Assembly: GCF_028994775.1 (NCBI RefSeq)
Contig: NZ_JAJQMN010000003.1
Coordinates: 124,001 to 188,000 of the forward strand
Source of the DNA: Promicromonospora iranensis
GTDB taxonomy: Bacteria; Actinomycetota; Actinomycetes; Actinomycetales; Cellulomonadaceae
Reading direction: 5' to 3'
DNA length: 64,000 nt
A program made the position numbers and the translations under genes. The notes under the pieces are model-generated. The model made no database searches, had not been told where the DNA came from, and saw nothing but the letters and a program-made list of their open reading frames with translations. Shown here one piece after another: positions 34,768-44,262 of this stretch (position 1 is its first letter; each line of letters opens with the position of its first letter).

Positions 34768-35754
34768 TCAGCCGGCCTCGCGCGCCTGGGACGCCTCCGT
34801 CAGCAGCCCGAATCCTTGCCGGTCGACCGGCGTCGACGTGGCGGACAGCACGACGACGCCGGCTCCGGCCGCACGGTCGAGGCCGATCCAGGAGCGGAAC
34901 CCACCGGTGCCTCCGTTGTGCCAGGTGACCGAGCGCCCGCGGACGGTGATCGTGATCCAGGCCGCACCGATGTGGACACCCCCGCCGAACCGGCTGGTCG
35001 CGTCCAGGGCGCCGCTGCCGGGCGCCGAGCCGTCGAGCAGGGCGGCCAGCAGGCGAGCCATGTCCTGGATCGAGGCCCGGATGCCGCCTGCGGGGCCCAC
35101 CGCCTCGCCGGTCCAGGCCTGCTGGGGCCGGCCGTGCCGGTTCGTGCCCGTGACCGCGTTCGAGGAGAGCTGGTCGGCGGTCGCCGGCACGTAGAGGGTG
35201 TCCAGCGCCAGCGGGCGGGCGATGCGCTGGTGAACCAGGTCGGCATAGGTCGTTCCCGCCGCTCCGGCGACCGCGTGACCGAGCAGCTCGAACCCGAGGT
35301 TGGAGTAGCGCGGCCGAGGTCGGCCCACACGCGCGCTCCGGGCCTGGGCCAGGAGCTGCTCCAGGTCCTCGCCGTAGGGGTTGGTGCCGTGCCGCCAGAG
35401 GGCGAGGGTCCGGCGCAGCGGCTGTGCCGAGCCGGGCAGCCGGGGCAGGCCCGACCGGTGTCGGCTGAGCGCGTCCAGCGTCACCTCAGCGGCCGGGGGG
35501 TCACCGAGCGGCAGCAGCTCGCCCAGCCGGGTGTCGTGCGTGATCTCTCCACGCTCCAGCGCGTCCACGTACAGCAGCCCGGTGATCCCCTTCGAGATGG
35601 ACCCGATCTCGAAGTCCGCGTGGAGGTCGGCGCCACGGCTGGCCACCGTCACTCCGTCCGGGCCGACGACGGCGGCCGCCGTGACCAGGTGCCGAGGGCC
35701 GAGGAGCTCCTGGGTCCGCGCGGCGAGCCGCTCGTCCCCGTGCACCGCGGTCAT
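34768..35754 (-). CDS. Serine hydrolase, class C beta-lactamase fold
   Basis: 328 aa. SxxK motif SISK (about residue 52, in FEIGSISKGITGLLY), Tyr motif YSNLG (about 150) and HNGGTGG (about 283), the three motifs of beta-lactamase/DD-peptidase/esterase-EstB proteins. No signal peptide is seen, so a cytosolic esterase is more likely than a cell-wall enzyme. It is last in the seven-gene operon; its ATG overlaps the stop of the alpha/beta hydrolase gene (ATGA). In this setting it may hydrolyse an imported ester or amide, for instance a siderophore; this is inference. Confidence 0.85.
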   Translation of the reverse strand: MTAVHGDERLAARTQELLGPRHLVTAAAVVGPDGVTVASRGADLHADFEIGSISKGITGLLYVDALERGEITHDTRLGELLPLGDPPAAEVTLDALSRHRSGLPRLPGSAQPLRRTLALWRHGTNPYGEDLEQLLAQARSARVGRPRPRYSNLGFELLGHAVAGAAGTTYADLVHQRIARPLALDTLYVPATADQLSSNAVTGTNRHGRPQQAWTGEAVGPAGGIRASIQDMARLLAALLDGSAPGSGALDATSRFGGGVHIGAAWITITVRGRSVTWHNGGTGGFRSWIGLDRAAGAGVVVLSATSTPVDRQGFGLLTEASQAREAG

Positions 35755-36728
35755 GACCGGCCCCCGAAAAGGCTCAAGGAGTCGACGAACCGCGTGCTCA
35801 CGGCCGAGATCTGCGTCCGCGCTTCGTCGTGGGAGATCGTCGGCGTCCCGTCGCCCGGTTGCGGGCCGTAGTCGGCGAAGAAGGCGTGCACGGCCCCGTC
35901 CACCACCGTGAACGTGCTGCCCTCCGGCAGGTTCGCGCGCGAAGCCTCGATGTCGTCCGGCGTCGAAAGCCCGTCCCGGGAGGCTGATATCGACTCCACC
36001 TCGGCAGTGAGCGACGCGCTGACGTCGCCTGCCGGGTAGGAGGCGTACAGGAGCAGCCCGACGACGGGCGCGGCGCCACCGTCCTCGTCGTCCGCCGCCG
36101 TCGACGCCACCACACCGCCGAGCGAGTGCCCGCCCAGCACCCACCTCTCGGCATCGGGGAGCTGAGCGCGCGCGCCGTCGAAGGCCCCGGTCGCGAGGAA
36201 GGCGATACCGAGCGGCTGCTTGGCGATCACCACCGGGTGCCCCGCCTCGGCCAGCGGTCGCAGGACCGCGGCGTAGGCCCGCGCATCCACCTTGGCGCCG
36301 GGCTGGAAGAAGACCGCGGTCCCGCCCGCACTCCCGTCCACGTCCCCCGCCGGGGCGAGTTCGACGCGTGTCGCGAACTCGGTGACGGTGACCTCCGCGT
36401 CCGAGACCAGCGCGGACAACGCCGGTTCGACGGCAGCGTACGGTCGGCACCAGGCCAGGGCGGCGACCCAGCCGATCCCCGCGAGGACGAGGACGACATC
36501 GAGCACCGCGCGCCATCCGTGACGGGCGGGGCGTGCCCGGACGCTGCGCCCCAGCACGAGCGCGCAGCCCAGCACCGTCAGCCCCAGCAGCACCGCGTAC
36601 GCGGGGTGCCCGTGGACCACGGCTCCCCAGGCGGTCACGCAGGCCCACACCACGACGGCGACACCACCGGCCGCGACGGCCCGGACGGTCCACGTGAGCC
36701 ACGCCGGTCTCCGGGCCTCGACGGTCAT
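35751..36728 (-). CDS. Membrane-associated alpha/beta hydrolase
   Basis: 325 aa. Three to four membrane helices (about residues 13-95) are followed by an alpha/beta-hydrolase domain with nucleophile elbow GGHSLGG and final His in DGAVHAFFADYG; the acid is likely the Asp in the SRDGLSTPDDIEA region. Dienelactone-hydrolase-like. ATG 36728 follows AGGAGAAGG and overlaps the upstream stop (ATGA). The domain would face one side of the membrane. Given the iron-type transporter in the operon, cleavage of an imported siderophore or its ester is plausible. Confidence 0.78.
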   Translation of the reverse strand: MTVEARRPAWLTWTVRAVAAGGVAVVVWACVTAWGAVVHGHPAYAVLLGLTVLGCALVLGRSVRARPARHGWRAVLDVVLVLAGIGWVAALAWCRPYAAVEPALSALVSDAEVTVTEFATRVELAPAGDVDGSAGGTAVFFQPGAKVDARAYAAVLRPLAEAGHPVVIAKQPLGIAFLATGAFDGARAQLPDAERWVLGGHSLGGVVASTAADDEDGGAAPVVGLLLYASYPAGDVSASLTAEVESISASRDGLSTPDDIEASRANLPEGSTFTVVDGAVHAFFADYGPQPGDGTPTISHDEARTQISAVSTRFVDSLSLFGGRS

Positions 36729-38398
36729 CCTTCTCCTTCGCTCCGGCGGACGGCGGCTCGGGGTGCCGCCGGCGTCAGCCTGACACACCGATCGGCCCGG
36801 GCGATGGTGGCCGGCCTGTGCGCGATCAGCAGGATGGCGCAGTCACGGTTGCCGTTCAGCAGGTCGAGGATCGCGGTGTCCGCCTCGTGGTCCAGGGACG
36901 CCGTCGCCTCGTCGAGCACGAGGACCCGCGGCGTGCGCAGGAGCGCCCGGGCGATCGCGACCCGGGCCCGCTGCCCGCCGGACAGGCCCGCGCCGTGCTC
37001 ACCGACCGGGGTGTCCAGCCCGAGCGGCAGGCCGACGTCGGGACGGTCGAGTCCCCCGGCGCGCGCGGCGCGCAGCACGTCGTCCGCCGGAGCATCCGGC
37101 CGGCCGAGCAGGATGTTGCTCCGGATCGTCCCGTGCAGCAGCGGGGAGGACTGCGGGACGACGGCGACGAGCTCGCGCAGCCGGTCGTCCGGCAGCGCGC
37201 GCAGGTCCACGCCGTCGAGACGGATGCTCCCGCCGTCCGGGTCCCAGAGCCTGAGCGCGAGCCGGGCGGCGGTCGTCTTCCCGGCGCCCGACGGGCCGGT
37301 GAGGGCGACGATCTCGCCCGGGCGCACCCGCAGGTCGAACCCGTCGAGCACCGGCCGGGCGCCGTCGTAGGAGAAGTGCACGCCGTCGAAGACGAGTCCC
37401 GCCTCGCCGGGGTGGGCGGCGATCGATCCCGGGGCCACGGCCCCGGGATCGATCGCCGGCGGCTCGTCCAGCGCGCGGAGGATCCGCGCGGCGGACTCGC
37501 GCAGCGTCCCGGCGTTGCGCAGCAGCTCGGCGATCTGCGCGGCCGGACCGAGCCCGGCCACGGCGACGGTGATCGCGAGCGGCACCGCCGCGGCCTCGAC
37601 GGCAGCGGAGCCCTGCAGGGCGACCGCTATCGCACCGACGGCGGCGAGGGCGAACATGGCGTCGGCGATGCCGCGCTCGACGCCGAGCCGGCCCGCCTCA
37701 CGCTGCTGGACGACGGCGTGGGCGCGGGTGTCGTCGGTGATCCGGTCGAGCTGGGCGTCCAGCGCGTCCGCCCCGGTCAGCTCACGCATGCCGCGGATCG
37801 TGTCGAGCAGCTCCGAGCGCACCTGCGCCGCACCGGCCGAGAGCGCCTCGGCGTTGCGCCGGGCGCCCCGGGCGGTGATCAGGGGCACGGCCACGCCGAC
37901 GACGAGCAGCGGCACCCAGACCAGCAGCAGTACCGGGGTGATCGAGAGCGAGACGACCGTGCTGACCGCCAGGACCAGCGCCGCGCTGAGCGTCTGGGCG
38001 ACGGTGTGCGCGTACAGCCACTCGAGCGTCTCGATGTCTCCCATGACCGTCGTCACCAGCTCGCCGGTGCGGCGGTGCTGCCGCCGCGACGGCAGCGCCC
38101 GCCGCAGGGCCGCGAAGACCCGGCCGCGCAAGATACCGATGAGCCCGTAGGCAAGGCCGTGCGAGACCCAGGACTCCCGCCAGGCGGCCCCGGCCGCCAG
38201 CACCGCGACGGCACCGAGGGCGGCCGAGACCGCCGGGAGCGAGACCGGGACGCCCGTCGCGACCTGCCCGACCACCAGCGCCAGCCCGAGCGTGATGGTC
38301 AGGACGGCGACCTGGGTGACGACGCTCCACGCCACGGTCTCGACGAACAGGCGACGGCGGACGGCGATGACCGGCAGGAGCCGGAGCACCGGCCTCAT
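36725..38398 (-). CDS. ABC transporter, membrane and ATPase domains fused (CydC-like)
   Basis: 557 aa. Six-helix membrane domain (about 1-300), then an ATPase with Walker A GPSGAGKTTAARL (about 379), signature LSGGQRARVAIARALL, and Walker B VLVLDEATASLD. The region before the signature and the pairing with a CydD-like partner recall the CydDC thiol exporter, but the locus context is iron uptake, where IrtAB/YbtPQ transporters have the same design. ATG 38398 overlaps the stop of the partner gene (ATGA). It forms a heterodimer with that partner, most likely. Confidence 0.85.
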   Translation of the reverse strand: MRPVLRLLPVIAVRRRLFVETVAWSVVTQVAVLTITLGLALVVGQVATGVPVSLPAVSAALGAVAVLAAGAAWRESWVSHGLAYGLIGILRGRVFAALRRALPSRRQHRRTGELVTTVMGDIETLEWLYAHTVAQTLSAALVLAVSTVVSLSITPVLLLVWVPLLVVGVAVPLITARGARRNAEALSAGAAQVRSELLDTIRGMRELTGADALDAQLDRITDDTRAHAVVQQREAGRLGVERGIADAMFALAAVGAIAVALQGSAAVEAAAVPLAITVAVAGLGPAAQIAELLRNAGTLRESAARILRALDEPPAIDPGAVAPGSIAAHPGEAGLVFDGVHFSYDGARPVLDGFDLRVRPGEIVALTGPSGAGKTTAARLALRLWDPDGGSIRLDGVDLRALPDDRLRELVAVVPQSSPLLHGTIRSNILLGRPDAPADDVLRAARAGGLDRPDVGLPLGLDTPVGEHGAGLSGGQRARVAIARALLRTPRVLVLDEATASLDHEADTAILDLLNGNRDCAILLIAHRPATIARADRCVRLTPAAPRAAVRRSEGEG

Positions 38399-40077
38399 CG
38401 CGCGGCTCCGGCCGGCTGGGCGAGCGCCGTGGGCGGACCCTCGCCCGTCGCGGCGACACGACCGCTCTCGATGCGGACCCAGCGGGTGCACCGTTCCGCC
38501 GCGGTGAGCCGGTGCGCGATCACGATCGTCGTGCGCCCGGAGGCATGACCGAAGATGCCCTCGACGACGCGGCGTTCGGTGTCGGCGTCGAGCGCCGAGG
38601 TGACCTCGTCGAGCACGAGCACGGGGGCCTCGGCGAGCAGGGCGCGGGCGATGGCGATCCGCTGCCGCTGACCGCCCGAGAGCTGCTCCCCGTCCTCGGC
38701 GAGCACCGTGTCGTAACCGCTGGGCAGGGCGCTGATCAGGTCGTGGGCGTCAGCGGCAGCCGCGGCGGCCGCGACCTCGGCGTCGGTGGCCCCGGGACGG
38801 TAGAGCCGCAGGTTCTCGCGGACGCTCCACGCGAACAGCACGGGGTCCTGCGGCACCACGACGACGCTCCGGCGCAGCGCGCTCAGGGCATAGCCGCGCA
38901 GGTCCGTCCCGTCGATGTGCACGGAGCCCTGGTCGGGGTCGGCGCCGCGCTCGAGCAGCCGGGCGAGCGTGCTCTTGCCCGCGCCCGACGGCCCGAGGAC
39001 CGCCACGGTCTCCCCCGGCCCGATCCGGAGGTCGATCCCGCTCACGCCGGTCTCCGCGCCGGGGTACCGGTAGCCGACGTCGCGGAGCTCGACCGACGCA
39101 CCACTGGCAGCGGGTGCGGTCCGCGAGCCCTCGCCGGTCACGGCCGGCTCCGCGGACAGCAGCCCGTCGAGCCCGTCCACGGCGGTCAGCCCGAGGTAGC
39201 CGGCGTGCCAGTGCTGCCCGAGCTCCGCCACGGGGCGGAAGCACTCGCGGGCGAGCATGAGCACCAGCACCGCGGTCGTCGCCGTCGTGCTGCCGGTGGC
39301 GACCGCGGCGAGCGAGACGAGCACCGCGGCGACCACACCGACGTGGACGGCGAGGGCGCTCAGGGCGCTCTCGACCAGCGACACGCGAAGCTGCGACATG
39401 GTCCGCTCGCGCAGGTCCTCGGCGCGGGCGTCGAGCTCGGCCCCGACCCGCTCCGCGGCACCGAAGCCGCGCAGCAGCGGGATCGACCGCAGCGCCTCGA
39501 CGTAGTCGCCGGACAGCCGGGTGAAGGCCTCCCACCGGCCACGGCCGTTGCGCAGCAGGCGGGCGTCCCACAGCCGCGGTGCCAGCACCGCGACGGCCGC
39601 GGTGACCGCGAGGACGGCGCCCGCGGCCGGGGCGAGCGCCGCCACGATCACGACGACCGCCGCCGGGACGACGAGCACGACGACGAGCTGCGGCAGGTAA
39701 CGCGTGTAGTAGGCGTCCAGCCCGTCGACGCCGTCGATCACCGTCGCGGCGGTCCGCCCGGCGCGGCGCTCGGACTCGGGGACGGCAGCGACCTTGTCCA
39801 GCAGGCGGCTCCGCAGCCGGATGCGCACCGACACGCCGATCCGGGTGGTCAGCGACTCACGCGCCCAGATCACGGCCGCCCGCACCAACGCGACCACGGC
39901 GAGCGCCGTCAGCGGCACGCGGACGTCCCCGTCGCCGCGGACGAGCGCCGCGACGACGAGGCCGACGAGGAGCGCGAAGGCCACGTGCAGCGCGGACATG
40001 ATCAGTCCGACGCCGGCCAGGGCGAGGATCGCGCCCCGCACCGTCCCGGCGAGCTGGAGCAGCCTGCGGTGGATCAC
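38395..40077 (-). CDS. ABC transporter, membrane and ATPase domains fused (CydD-like)
   Basis: 560 aa. Membrane domain with the CydD-type segment [18 protein letters not shown] (about residue 121) and ATPase domain with Walker [14 protein letters not shown], signature [16 protein letters not shown] and Walker [16 protein letters not shown] 40077 follows AGGAG at the end of the binding-protein gene, three bases after its stop. Together with the next gene it makes a heterodimeric exporter-fold transporter. Placement behind a FecCD-type importer with a Fur-type box argues for a siderophore role rather than cytochrome bd maturation; no cydAB genes are seen. Confidence 0.85.
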   Translation of the reverse strand: MIHRRLLQLAGTVRGAILALAGVGLIMSALHVAFALLVGLVVAALVRGDGDVRVPLTALAVVALVRAAVIWARESLTTRIGVSVRIRLRSRLLDKVAAVPESERRAGRTAATVIDGVDGLDAYYTRYLPQLVVVLVVPAAVVVIVAALAPAAGAVLAVTAAVAVLAPRLWDARLLRNGRGRWEAFTRLSGDYVEALRSIPLLRGFGAAERVGAELDARAEDLRERTMSQLRVSLVESALSALAVHVGVVAAVLVSLAAVATGSTTATTAVLVLMLARECFRPVAELGQHWHAGYLGLTAVDGLDGLLSAEPAVTGEGSRTAPAASGASVELRDVGYRYPGAETGVSGIDLRIGPGETVAVLGPSGAGKSTLARLLERGADPDQGSVHIDGTDLRGYALSALRRSVVVVPQDPVLFAWSVRENLRLYRPGATDAEVAAAAAAADAHDLISALPSGYDTVLAEDGEQLSGGQRQRIAIARALLAEAPVLVLDEVTSALDADTERRVVEGIFGHASGRTTIVIAHRLTAAERCTRWVRIESGRVAATGEGPPTALAQPAGAAR

Positions 40078-40080
40078 CGG

Positions 40081-41094
40081 TCAGAGCTCCTGGGGGTAGA
40101 GCGCCTCCGCGATCTGGCGGACGGCCGCGACGTTGCCGAGCGTGCCGGGGAACACGTCGGCGGCGGAGATGGCGATGAGCCGGTCCTCGCGGACGGCGGG
40201 CAGGTCGGGGAACGTGCTGGTGAGGTACTCGCGGACGGCCTCCTCGTGCTCGGCGTCGGACACGGAGAAGACCAGGGCGTCGGGCGCCTCGGCGGCCAGG
40301 GACTCCGGGGTGATCTCGGCGGCGAAGAAGTCGGCGAAGGCGGGCTGCTCGGGCGTGTAGACGTTGTCCGACCCGGCCAGGCGCAGGATGTCGTACTCGA
40401 CGCCCGCGCCGATCGCGGAGAGCGACGTCCCGTCGACGTACACCTGCGCGACCCGCAGCTTGTCCACGTCGGCGACGGCCGCGGCGATGTCGTCCAGCTC
40501 GGCCTGGCTCTCGGCGATCAGGTCGGCGGCGGTGTCCTCGACGCCGAAGATCGCGCCGAGGTCCTCCAGGTCGGTGAAGAGGTCGGTGACCTCGCCCGAC
40601 ATCCGACGGTCCGCGCATCCGCCGGTGGCGACGTAGACGGCGGCGCCGGCGTCCTGGAGCTGCTCGATGCTCGCGAAGCCCTGCTCGGCGGTGAACTCGT
40701 AGGTGGTCGGCGAGTAGACGAAGTCGGGCTGCACGGCCAGGAGGTCCTCACGGCTGGGCGGTGTGTCGCCGCCGATCACCGGTACGTCCGCCGCGAGGGA
40801 GGCGACGTCGTCGGGCAGCTCCTGCGTGGTCGCCTGCGCCTGGCCGGCCAGGCGGTCGGCCAGGCCCAGGCGCAGCAGCAGCTCCGTCTGCGAGGGGTGC
40901 ATGCCCACCACGGCCTCCGGCACGCCGTCGACCACGACGTCCTCGCCGCAGTTGTCCACGGTGACCGGCTCCGCGCTGCCGGTCTGTCCCGACGCGGGCG
41001 TGACCCCGGACCCGCAGGCGGACAGGAGCAGGGTGGCCGCGGCCAGGCTTGCGACGGCGCCGGTGGTAGCCGCGCGACGGGGGTTTCGGGTCAT
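40081..41094 (-). CDS. Iron-siderophore-type ABC binding lipoprotein (FecB/BtuF-like)
   Basis: 337 aa. Lipobox LLSAC (Cys27) after a hydrophobic core, then class III binding-protein lobes: PEAVVGMHPSQTELLLRLGL (the typical first-lobe segment), VPVIGGDTPPSREDLLAVQPDFV, and the second lobe with VFSVSDAEHEEAV. ATG 41094 overlaps the stop of the ATPase gene. It should deliver a ferric siderophore, heme or corrinoid to the FecCD permease. The Fur-type box at the operon head favours iron. Confidence 0.88.
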   Translation of the reverse strand: MTRNPRRAATTGAVASLAAATLLLSACGSGVTPASGQTGSAEPVTVDNCGEDVVVDGVPEAVVGMHPSQTELLLRLGLADRLAGQAQATTQELPDDVASLAADVPVIGGDTPPSREDLLAVQPDFVYSPTTYEFTAEQGFASIEQLQDAGAAVYVATGGCADRRMSGEVTDLFTDLEDLGAIFGVEDTAADLIAESQAELDDIAAAVADVDKLRVAQVYVDGTSLSAIGAGVEYDILRLAGSDNVYTPEQPAFADFFAAEITPESLAAEAPDALVFSVSDAEHEEAVREYLTSTFPDLPAVREDRLIAISAADVFPGTLGNVAAVRQIAEALYPQEL

Positions 41095-41921
41095 GAGGAG
41101 ATCTCGCTTTCGGTGGGAACGGGTGCGGGGTCCGGTACGGCCCCGTCCGGAAAGGTGTCGGCGTACGGGCGCCGGAAGGCCAGGACGCGGTCGTGCCCGT
41201 CCTCGAGCAGACGCGCCTGAACGCCGAAGACCGCCCGGATCAGCTCCGGCGTGAACGTCGTGGCCGGTGGCCCGTCGGCGACGACGGTGCCGGCGTCGAG
41301 CACCACCACGCGGTCGCAGTACTGTGCCGCGAGGTTCAGGTCGTGCAGCGCGGCGATCACCGTCCGGCCGAGGCCGCGGACCGTGCTCATGAGCTCGAGC
41401 TGATGCTTGATGTCGAGGTGGTTGCTCGGCTCGTCGAGCACGAGGACGGGGCTCTGCTGGGTCAGGGCGCGCGCGAGCATGACCCGCTGCCGCTGGCCGC
41501 CGGAGAGGGTGCCCACCATGCGTGCGGCGAGGTCGTCGATGCCGGTGCGGCGCATGGCGTCGTCAGCGATCCGCAGGTCCTCCGCGGTGTCCCTGCCGAA
41601 GGAGGCGTGGTGCGGTGCCCGGCCCAGCAGCACCACCTCGTGCACGCTGAGGTCGAAGTCGGTGTGCGGGTCCTGGAGCATGACCGCCACCTGCCGGGCG
41701 TGCTGCCGTCCGGAGAGAGTCCGTACGTCGGCGCCGTCGACCCGCACGGTGCCGCGGCTCGGCCGGACGGCGCGGTAGAGCGTCCGGAGCAGCGAGGACT
41801 TACCGCTGCCGTTGGGGCCGACCAGGCCCACCACGGTCCCCGGATCGACGGTCAGCGAGGCGCCGTGCACGACCTCGGTCCCACCGAGGACCACCGAGAC
41901 GTCGTCGAACTCGACCCTCAT
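41091..41921 (-). CDS. ABC importer ATPase (FecE/FepC-like)
   Basis: 276 aa. Walker A GPNGSGKSSLLRTL (about residues 35-48), Q-loop VMLQDPH, signature [17 protein letters not shown], Walker B VLVLDEPSNHLD and H-loop ALHDLN, arranged as in FepC/BtuD ATPases of metal-chelate importers. ATG 41921 overlaps the permease stop (ATGA). It powers the single FecCD permease encoded upstream. Confidence 0.9.
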   Translation of the reverse strand: MRVEFDDVSVVLGGTEVVHGASLTVDPGTVVGLVGPNGSGKSSLLRTLYRAVRPSRGTVRVDGADVRTLSGRQHARQVAVMLQDPHTDFDLSVHEVVLLGRAPHHASFGRDTAEDLRIADDAMRRTGIDDLAARMVGTLSGGQRQRVMLARALTQQSPVLVLDEPSNHLDIKHQLELMSTVRGLGRTVIAALHDLNLAAQYCDRVVVLDAGTVVADGPPATTFTPELIRAVFGVQARLLEDGHDRVLAFRRPYADTFPDGAVPDPAPVPTESEISS

Positions 41922-43042
41922 CGTCCGAACCCCGCCCGGTCGGCGCCGCCACGGCGCATCAGCCACAGGAAGAACGGCGCCCCGACGAACGCGGTGAGGA
42001 TGCCGAGCGGGATCTCGGTCGGCATCGCCACGGTGCGGGCCAGGAGGTCCGCCATCATCAGGAACACCGCACCCGCGAGCACGGTGACCGGCAGCATCCG
42101 CCGGTGGTCGGCGCCCACGACGATGCGGGCGATGTGCGGGACCACGAGGCCGACGAAGCCGATGCCGCCGGCGACCGAGACGACGGTCCCCGTCAGCAGC
42201 GACGCCACGACGAGGAGCAGCCCGCGCAGCCGGGTGGCGTCCACGCCCAGCGAGGTCGCGGACTCGTCCCCGGTCATCAGGGCGTTGAGCGAGCGCGACG
42301 TCCCGGCCGCGACCAGGCAGGCCACCACGAGGGCGATCGCCGGCCCGATCAGGCTCTGCATGGTCGCGGCGGACACGCTGCCCAGCAGGAAGAACATGAT
42401 GCTGACGACGTTCTGCGCGTCCGTGGAGATCGTCAGGTAGCTCGTCACCGCGCTGAACAGCGTGCCGAGGGCCACGCCGGCGAGGATCATGCGGGTCGGC
42501 GAGAGCTCGCCGTCCTTCCGGGCCAGGGCCGCCACGCACGCGCACGCCACGAGCGCGCCGATGAAGGCGGCGACGTTGAGCGAGAGGCCGCCCAGCACGC
42601 CGGTGCCGAAGACGATCACCAGCACGGCGCCCACGCTCGCGCCCGACGACACCCCGAGGATGTAGGGCTCGGCCAGTGGATTACGCACCGTCACCTGCAT
42701 CAGCGCCCCCGCGAGCGCCAGGCCGGCGCCGGCCAGTCCCGCGAGGAGCGTCCTCGGCAGGCGGAACTGCCACACCGCCTGGTCCTGCAGCGGGGTGAGG
42801 GTCCCGTCGGACATCCACGGCATCCCCGGGACCAGGTGCCCCAGGGTGATCTGCGCCGCCTGGGCGAGGCTCACCTCGACCGAGCCGACCGCGCCGGAGA
42901 CGACCACGAGGGTCACCAGCGCGATCGCGAGGGCCGCGCAGGACCAGGCGGTTCGCCGGAGAAGGCGGCGTCGGATCGAGAAGGAGGAGCCGGGAGGGCT
43001 GCCCGGGGTCGGCGCCACAGAGGCGAGCACGCGTGCGGTCAC
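41918..43042 (-). CDS. FecCD-type ABC permease (iron-siderophore family)
   Basis: 374 aa with about nine to ten membrane helices. Family segments: QFRLPRTLLAGLAGAGLALA, NPLAEPYILGVSSGAS and GIGFVGLVVPHIARIVVG with a DHRRMLPVT loop. Only one permease gene is present, so the channel is probably a homodimer. GTG 43042 is preferred over a longer frame because TACTGT lies six bases upstream and a Fur-type box sits in the promoter; the longer frame reads through the dispersed palindrome. It is first in a seven-gene operon. Confidence 0.88.
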   Translation of the reverse strand: MTARVLASVAPTPGSPPGSSFSIRRRLLRRTAWSCAALAIALVTLVVVSGAVGSVEVSLAQAAQITLGHLVPGMPWMSDGTLTPLQDQAVWQFRLPRTLLAGLAGAGLALAGALMQVTVRNPLAEPYILGVSSGASVGAVLVIVFGTGVLGGLSLNVAAFIGALVACACVAALARKDGELSPTRMILAGVALGTLFSAVTSYLTISTDAQNVVSIMFFLLGSVSAATMQSLIGPAIALVVACLVAAGTSRSLNALMTGDESATSLGVDATRLRGLLLVVASLLTGTVVSVAGGIGFVGLVVPHIARIVVGADHRRMLPVTVLAGAVFLMMADLLARTVAMPTEIPLGILTAFVGAPFFLWLMRRGGADRAGFGR

Positions 43043-43048
43043 GCCGCG

Positions 43049-43077
43049 ACAGTAGTGATAACCATTATCAATTTCAA
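43049..43077 (-). promoter_or_regulatory. Leaderless promoter of the siderophore operon
   Basis: -35 TTGAAA (43077-43072), 17-bp spacer, -10 TACTGT (43054-43049), then six bases to the GTG at 43042. The spacer is filled by the Fur-type box. Confidence 0.7.
43056..43070 (-). promoter_or_regulatory. Fur-family box in the siderophore operon promoter
   Basis: On the minus strand TGATAATGGTTATCA, a 7-1-7 inverted repeat that fits the Fur consensus TGATAATNATTATCA with one mismatch. It occupies the spacer between -35 and -10, where a metal-loaded repressor would exclude polymerase. Fur and Zur share this layout; the metal is inferred from the transporter type. Confidence 0.78.
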
Positions 43078-43136
43078 CTCCGCCTGCGAGCTGACCTGCG
43101 CCGGGCCGCACGCGAGCCGGCCGCCCCCGCCCGTTC

Positions 43137-43190
43137 GAACGTAGGGCTGGTCGCTCTGCGAGTGTCCAGAGCGCGACCAGCCCTACGTTC
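43137..43190. repeat. Dispersed palindromic repeat, copy A
   Basis: Arms GAACGTAGGGCTGGTCGC (43137-43154) and its exact complement (43173-43190) with an 18-nt loop. The right arm overlaps the stop codon of the phosphotransferase gene. Near-identical arms recur at 48322-48377 and 52403-52487. It could act as a terminator for the phosphotransferase gene. Confidence 0.85.
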
Positions 43191-44187
43191 AAGTACCGCA
43201 GCCTGCGGCGACGGCGACCGCGAGGTCCCGGTGCGCCCGCGCCATGCCGGTCAGGTCGGCCCGGAGCTCTGCCCTCCACTCGGGCTCGTCAGCTCCGGAC
43301 GACTCGAGGGCACGGGCGATGCGGACGGCGGAGCAGGCTGCGTGCGCACCAACGAACAACCGCAAGTTCGCCAGGTCGGAGTCATCGAGCGTCCGCACGT
43401 CGCGGTACCCGGCGACGAACGCCTGGACGAGGTGCCGGTGCGTCGGGTCCGAGTCCACGTCGGCACCGGTCAGGTCGCGCACGGCGTAGGCGACGTCGGC
43501 GGCGTACCAGGACAGTGCGGCCTCGTCGAAGTCGAAGGCGGTCGCCCGGCCCGCATCCCAGGCCAGGTTGTCCAGCTCGAAGTCGCCGTGCACCACCCCG
43601 AACCGTGAGCGGTCACGCGGCAGGCCCGCGAGCCGGTCGGACAATCGGGCAGCGGCTTTCACGAGCGCGGGGTCCTCGGCGAACAGGTCAGGGATCTCGG
43701 CCAGCTCGGTAAAGGCCTCCGGCAGGCCGACCTCGATGCCGACCGCGCCGTCGTGCACCCGCGCAAGGGCCCGGCCCCACTCGCGCGCGAGATCATCGGT
43801 GAGGCCCTCGGCGTCGATCTCCTCGCCCGCCGCTGCCTCGACCACCATGGCGTGCATCGTGCCCAGCTCCGTCGGCACCGTCGCCGTCAGTCTCCTGGTC
43901 TCGGACCGGACCGGGCCCACCACTGCCGCGCCGCCCGCAGCGAGCCGCTCCATCAGGACGCTCACCCGCTCGACCGCATCGGCCTCCCGGTAGGTGTCAG
44001 GCACGAATCGCAGGTACCGCTTCCCGCTCGGGTCGGGCAGGACGAACACGTGCGAGGCGCTGGAGCGCCACCACTTCGCAGTGCCGGCCGGGTACCCCCA
44101 GGCGGCAGCGACCTGGTCGGCGACCGGGCTCTCCCACGCGGAGGTGACCGTACGCTTCAGGCGGTCGATCTCGGTCAACGGCATCAT
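43189..44187 (-). CDS. Aminoglycoside-phosphotransferase-fold kinase (SrkA-like)
   Basis: 332 aa. APH/choline-kinase fold: [16 protein letters not shown] (ATP-lobe strands), catalytic loop [13 protein letters not shown] and metal-binding [19 protein letters not shown]. The Phe-Asp-Phe-Asp-Glu set is closer to stress-response kinase A and homoserine-kinase-like proteins than to antibiotic resistance enzymes. Substrate unknown. Two adjacent ATGs start the frame. It is separated from the iron operon by palindrome copy A. Confidence 0.82.
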   Translation of the reverse strand: MMPLTEIDRLKRTVTSAWESPVADQVAAAWGYPAGTAKWWRSSASHVFVLPDPSGKRYLRFVPDTYREADAVERVSVLMERLAAGGAAVVGPVRSETRRLTATVPTELGTMHAMVVEAAAGEEIDAEGLTDDLAREWGRALARVHDGAVGIEVGLPEAFTELAEIPDLFAEDPALVKAAARLSDRLAGLPRDRSRFGVVHGDFELDNLAWDAGRATAFDFDEAALSWYAADVAYAVRDLTGADVDSDPTHRHLVQAFVAGYRDVRTLDDSDLANLRLFVGAHAACSAVRIARALESSGADEPEWRAELRADLTGMARAHRDLAVAVAAGCGT

Positions 44188-44262
44188 CGGCGGACAGCCT
44201 CACGGGCTCCGGCCTCGCCGGGCAAGCGAATTCTCGGTCCGGTTGACCGGCGGACGATCGCT

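Noticed and set aside
38395-40077. Cytochrome bd maturation (cydDC) assignment
   Set aside because: Sequence resembles CydD, but no cydAB is present and the genes are embedded in a Fur-type-box operon with a FecCD importer.
38512-41220. 902-aa open frame opposite the ABC transporter genes
   Set aside because: Low-complexity, Arg/Gly/His-rich sequence antisense to genes with intact Walker motifs.
43133-43192. tRNA-like gttcgaac segment
   Set aside because: It belongs to the dispersed palindrome; no cloverleaf or CCA end can be drawn.
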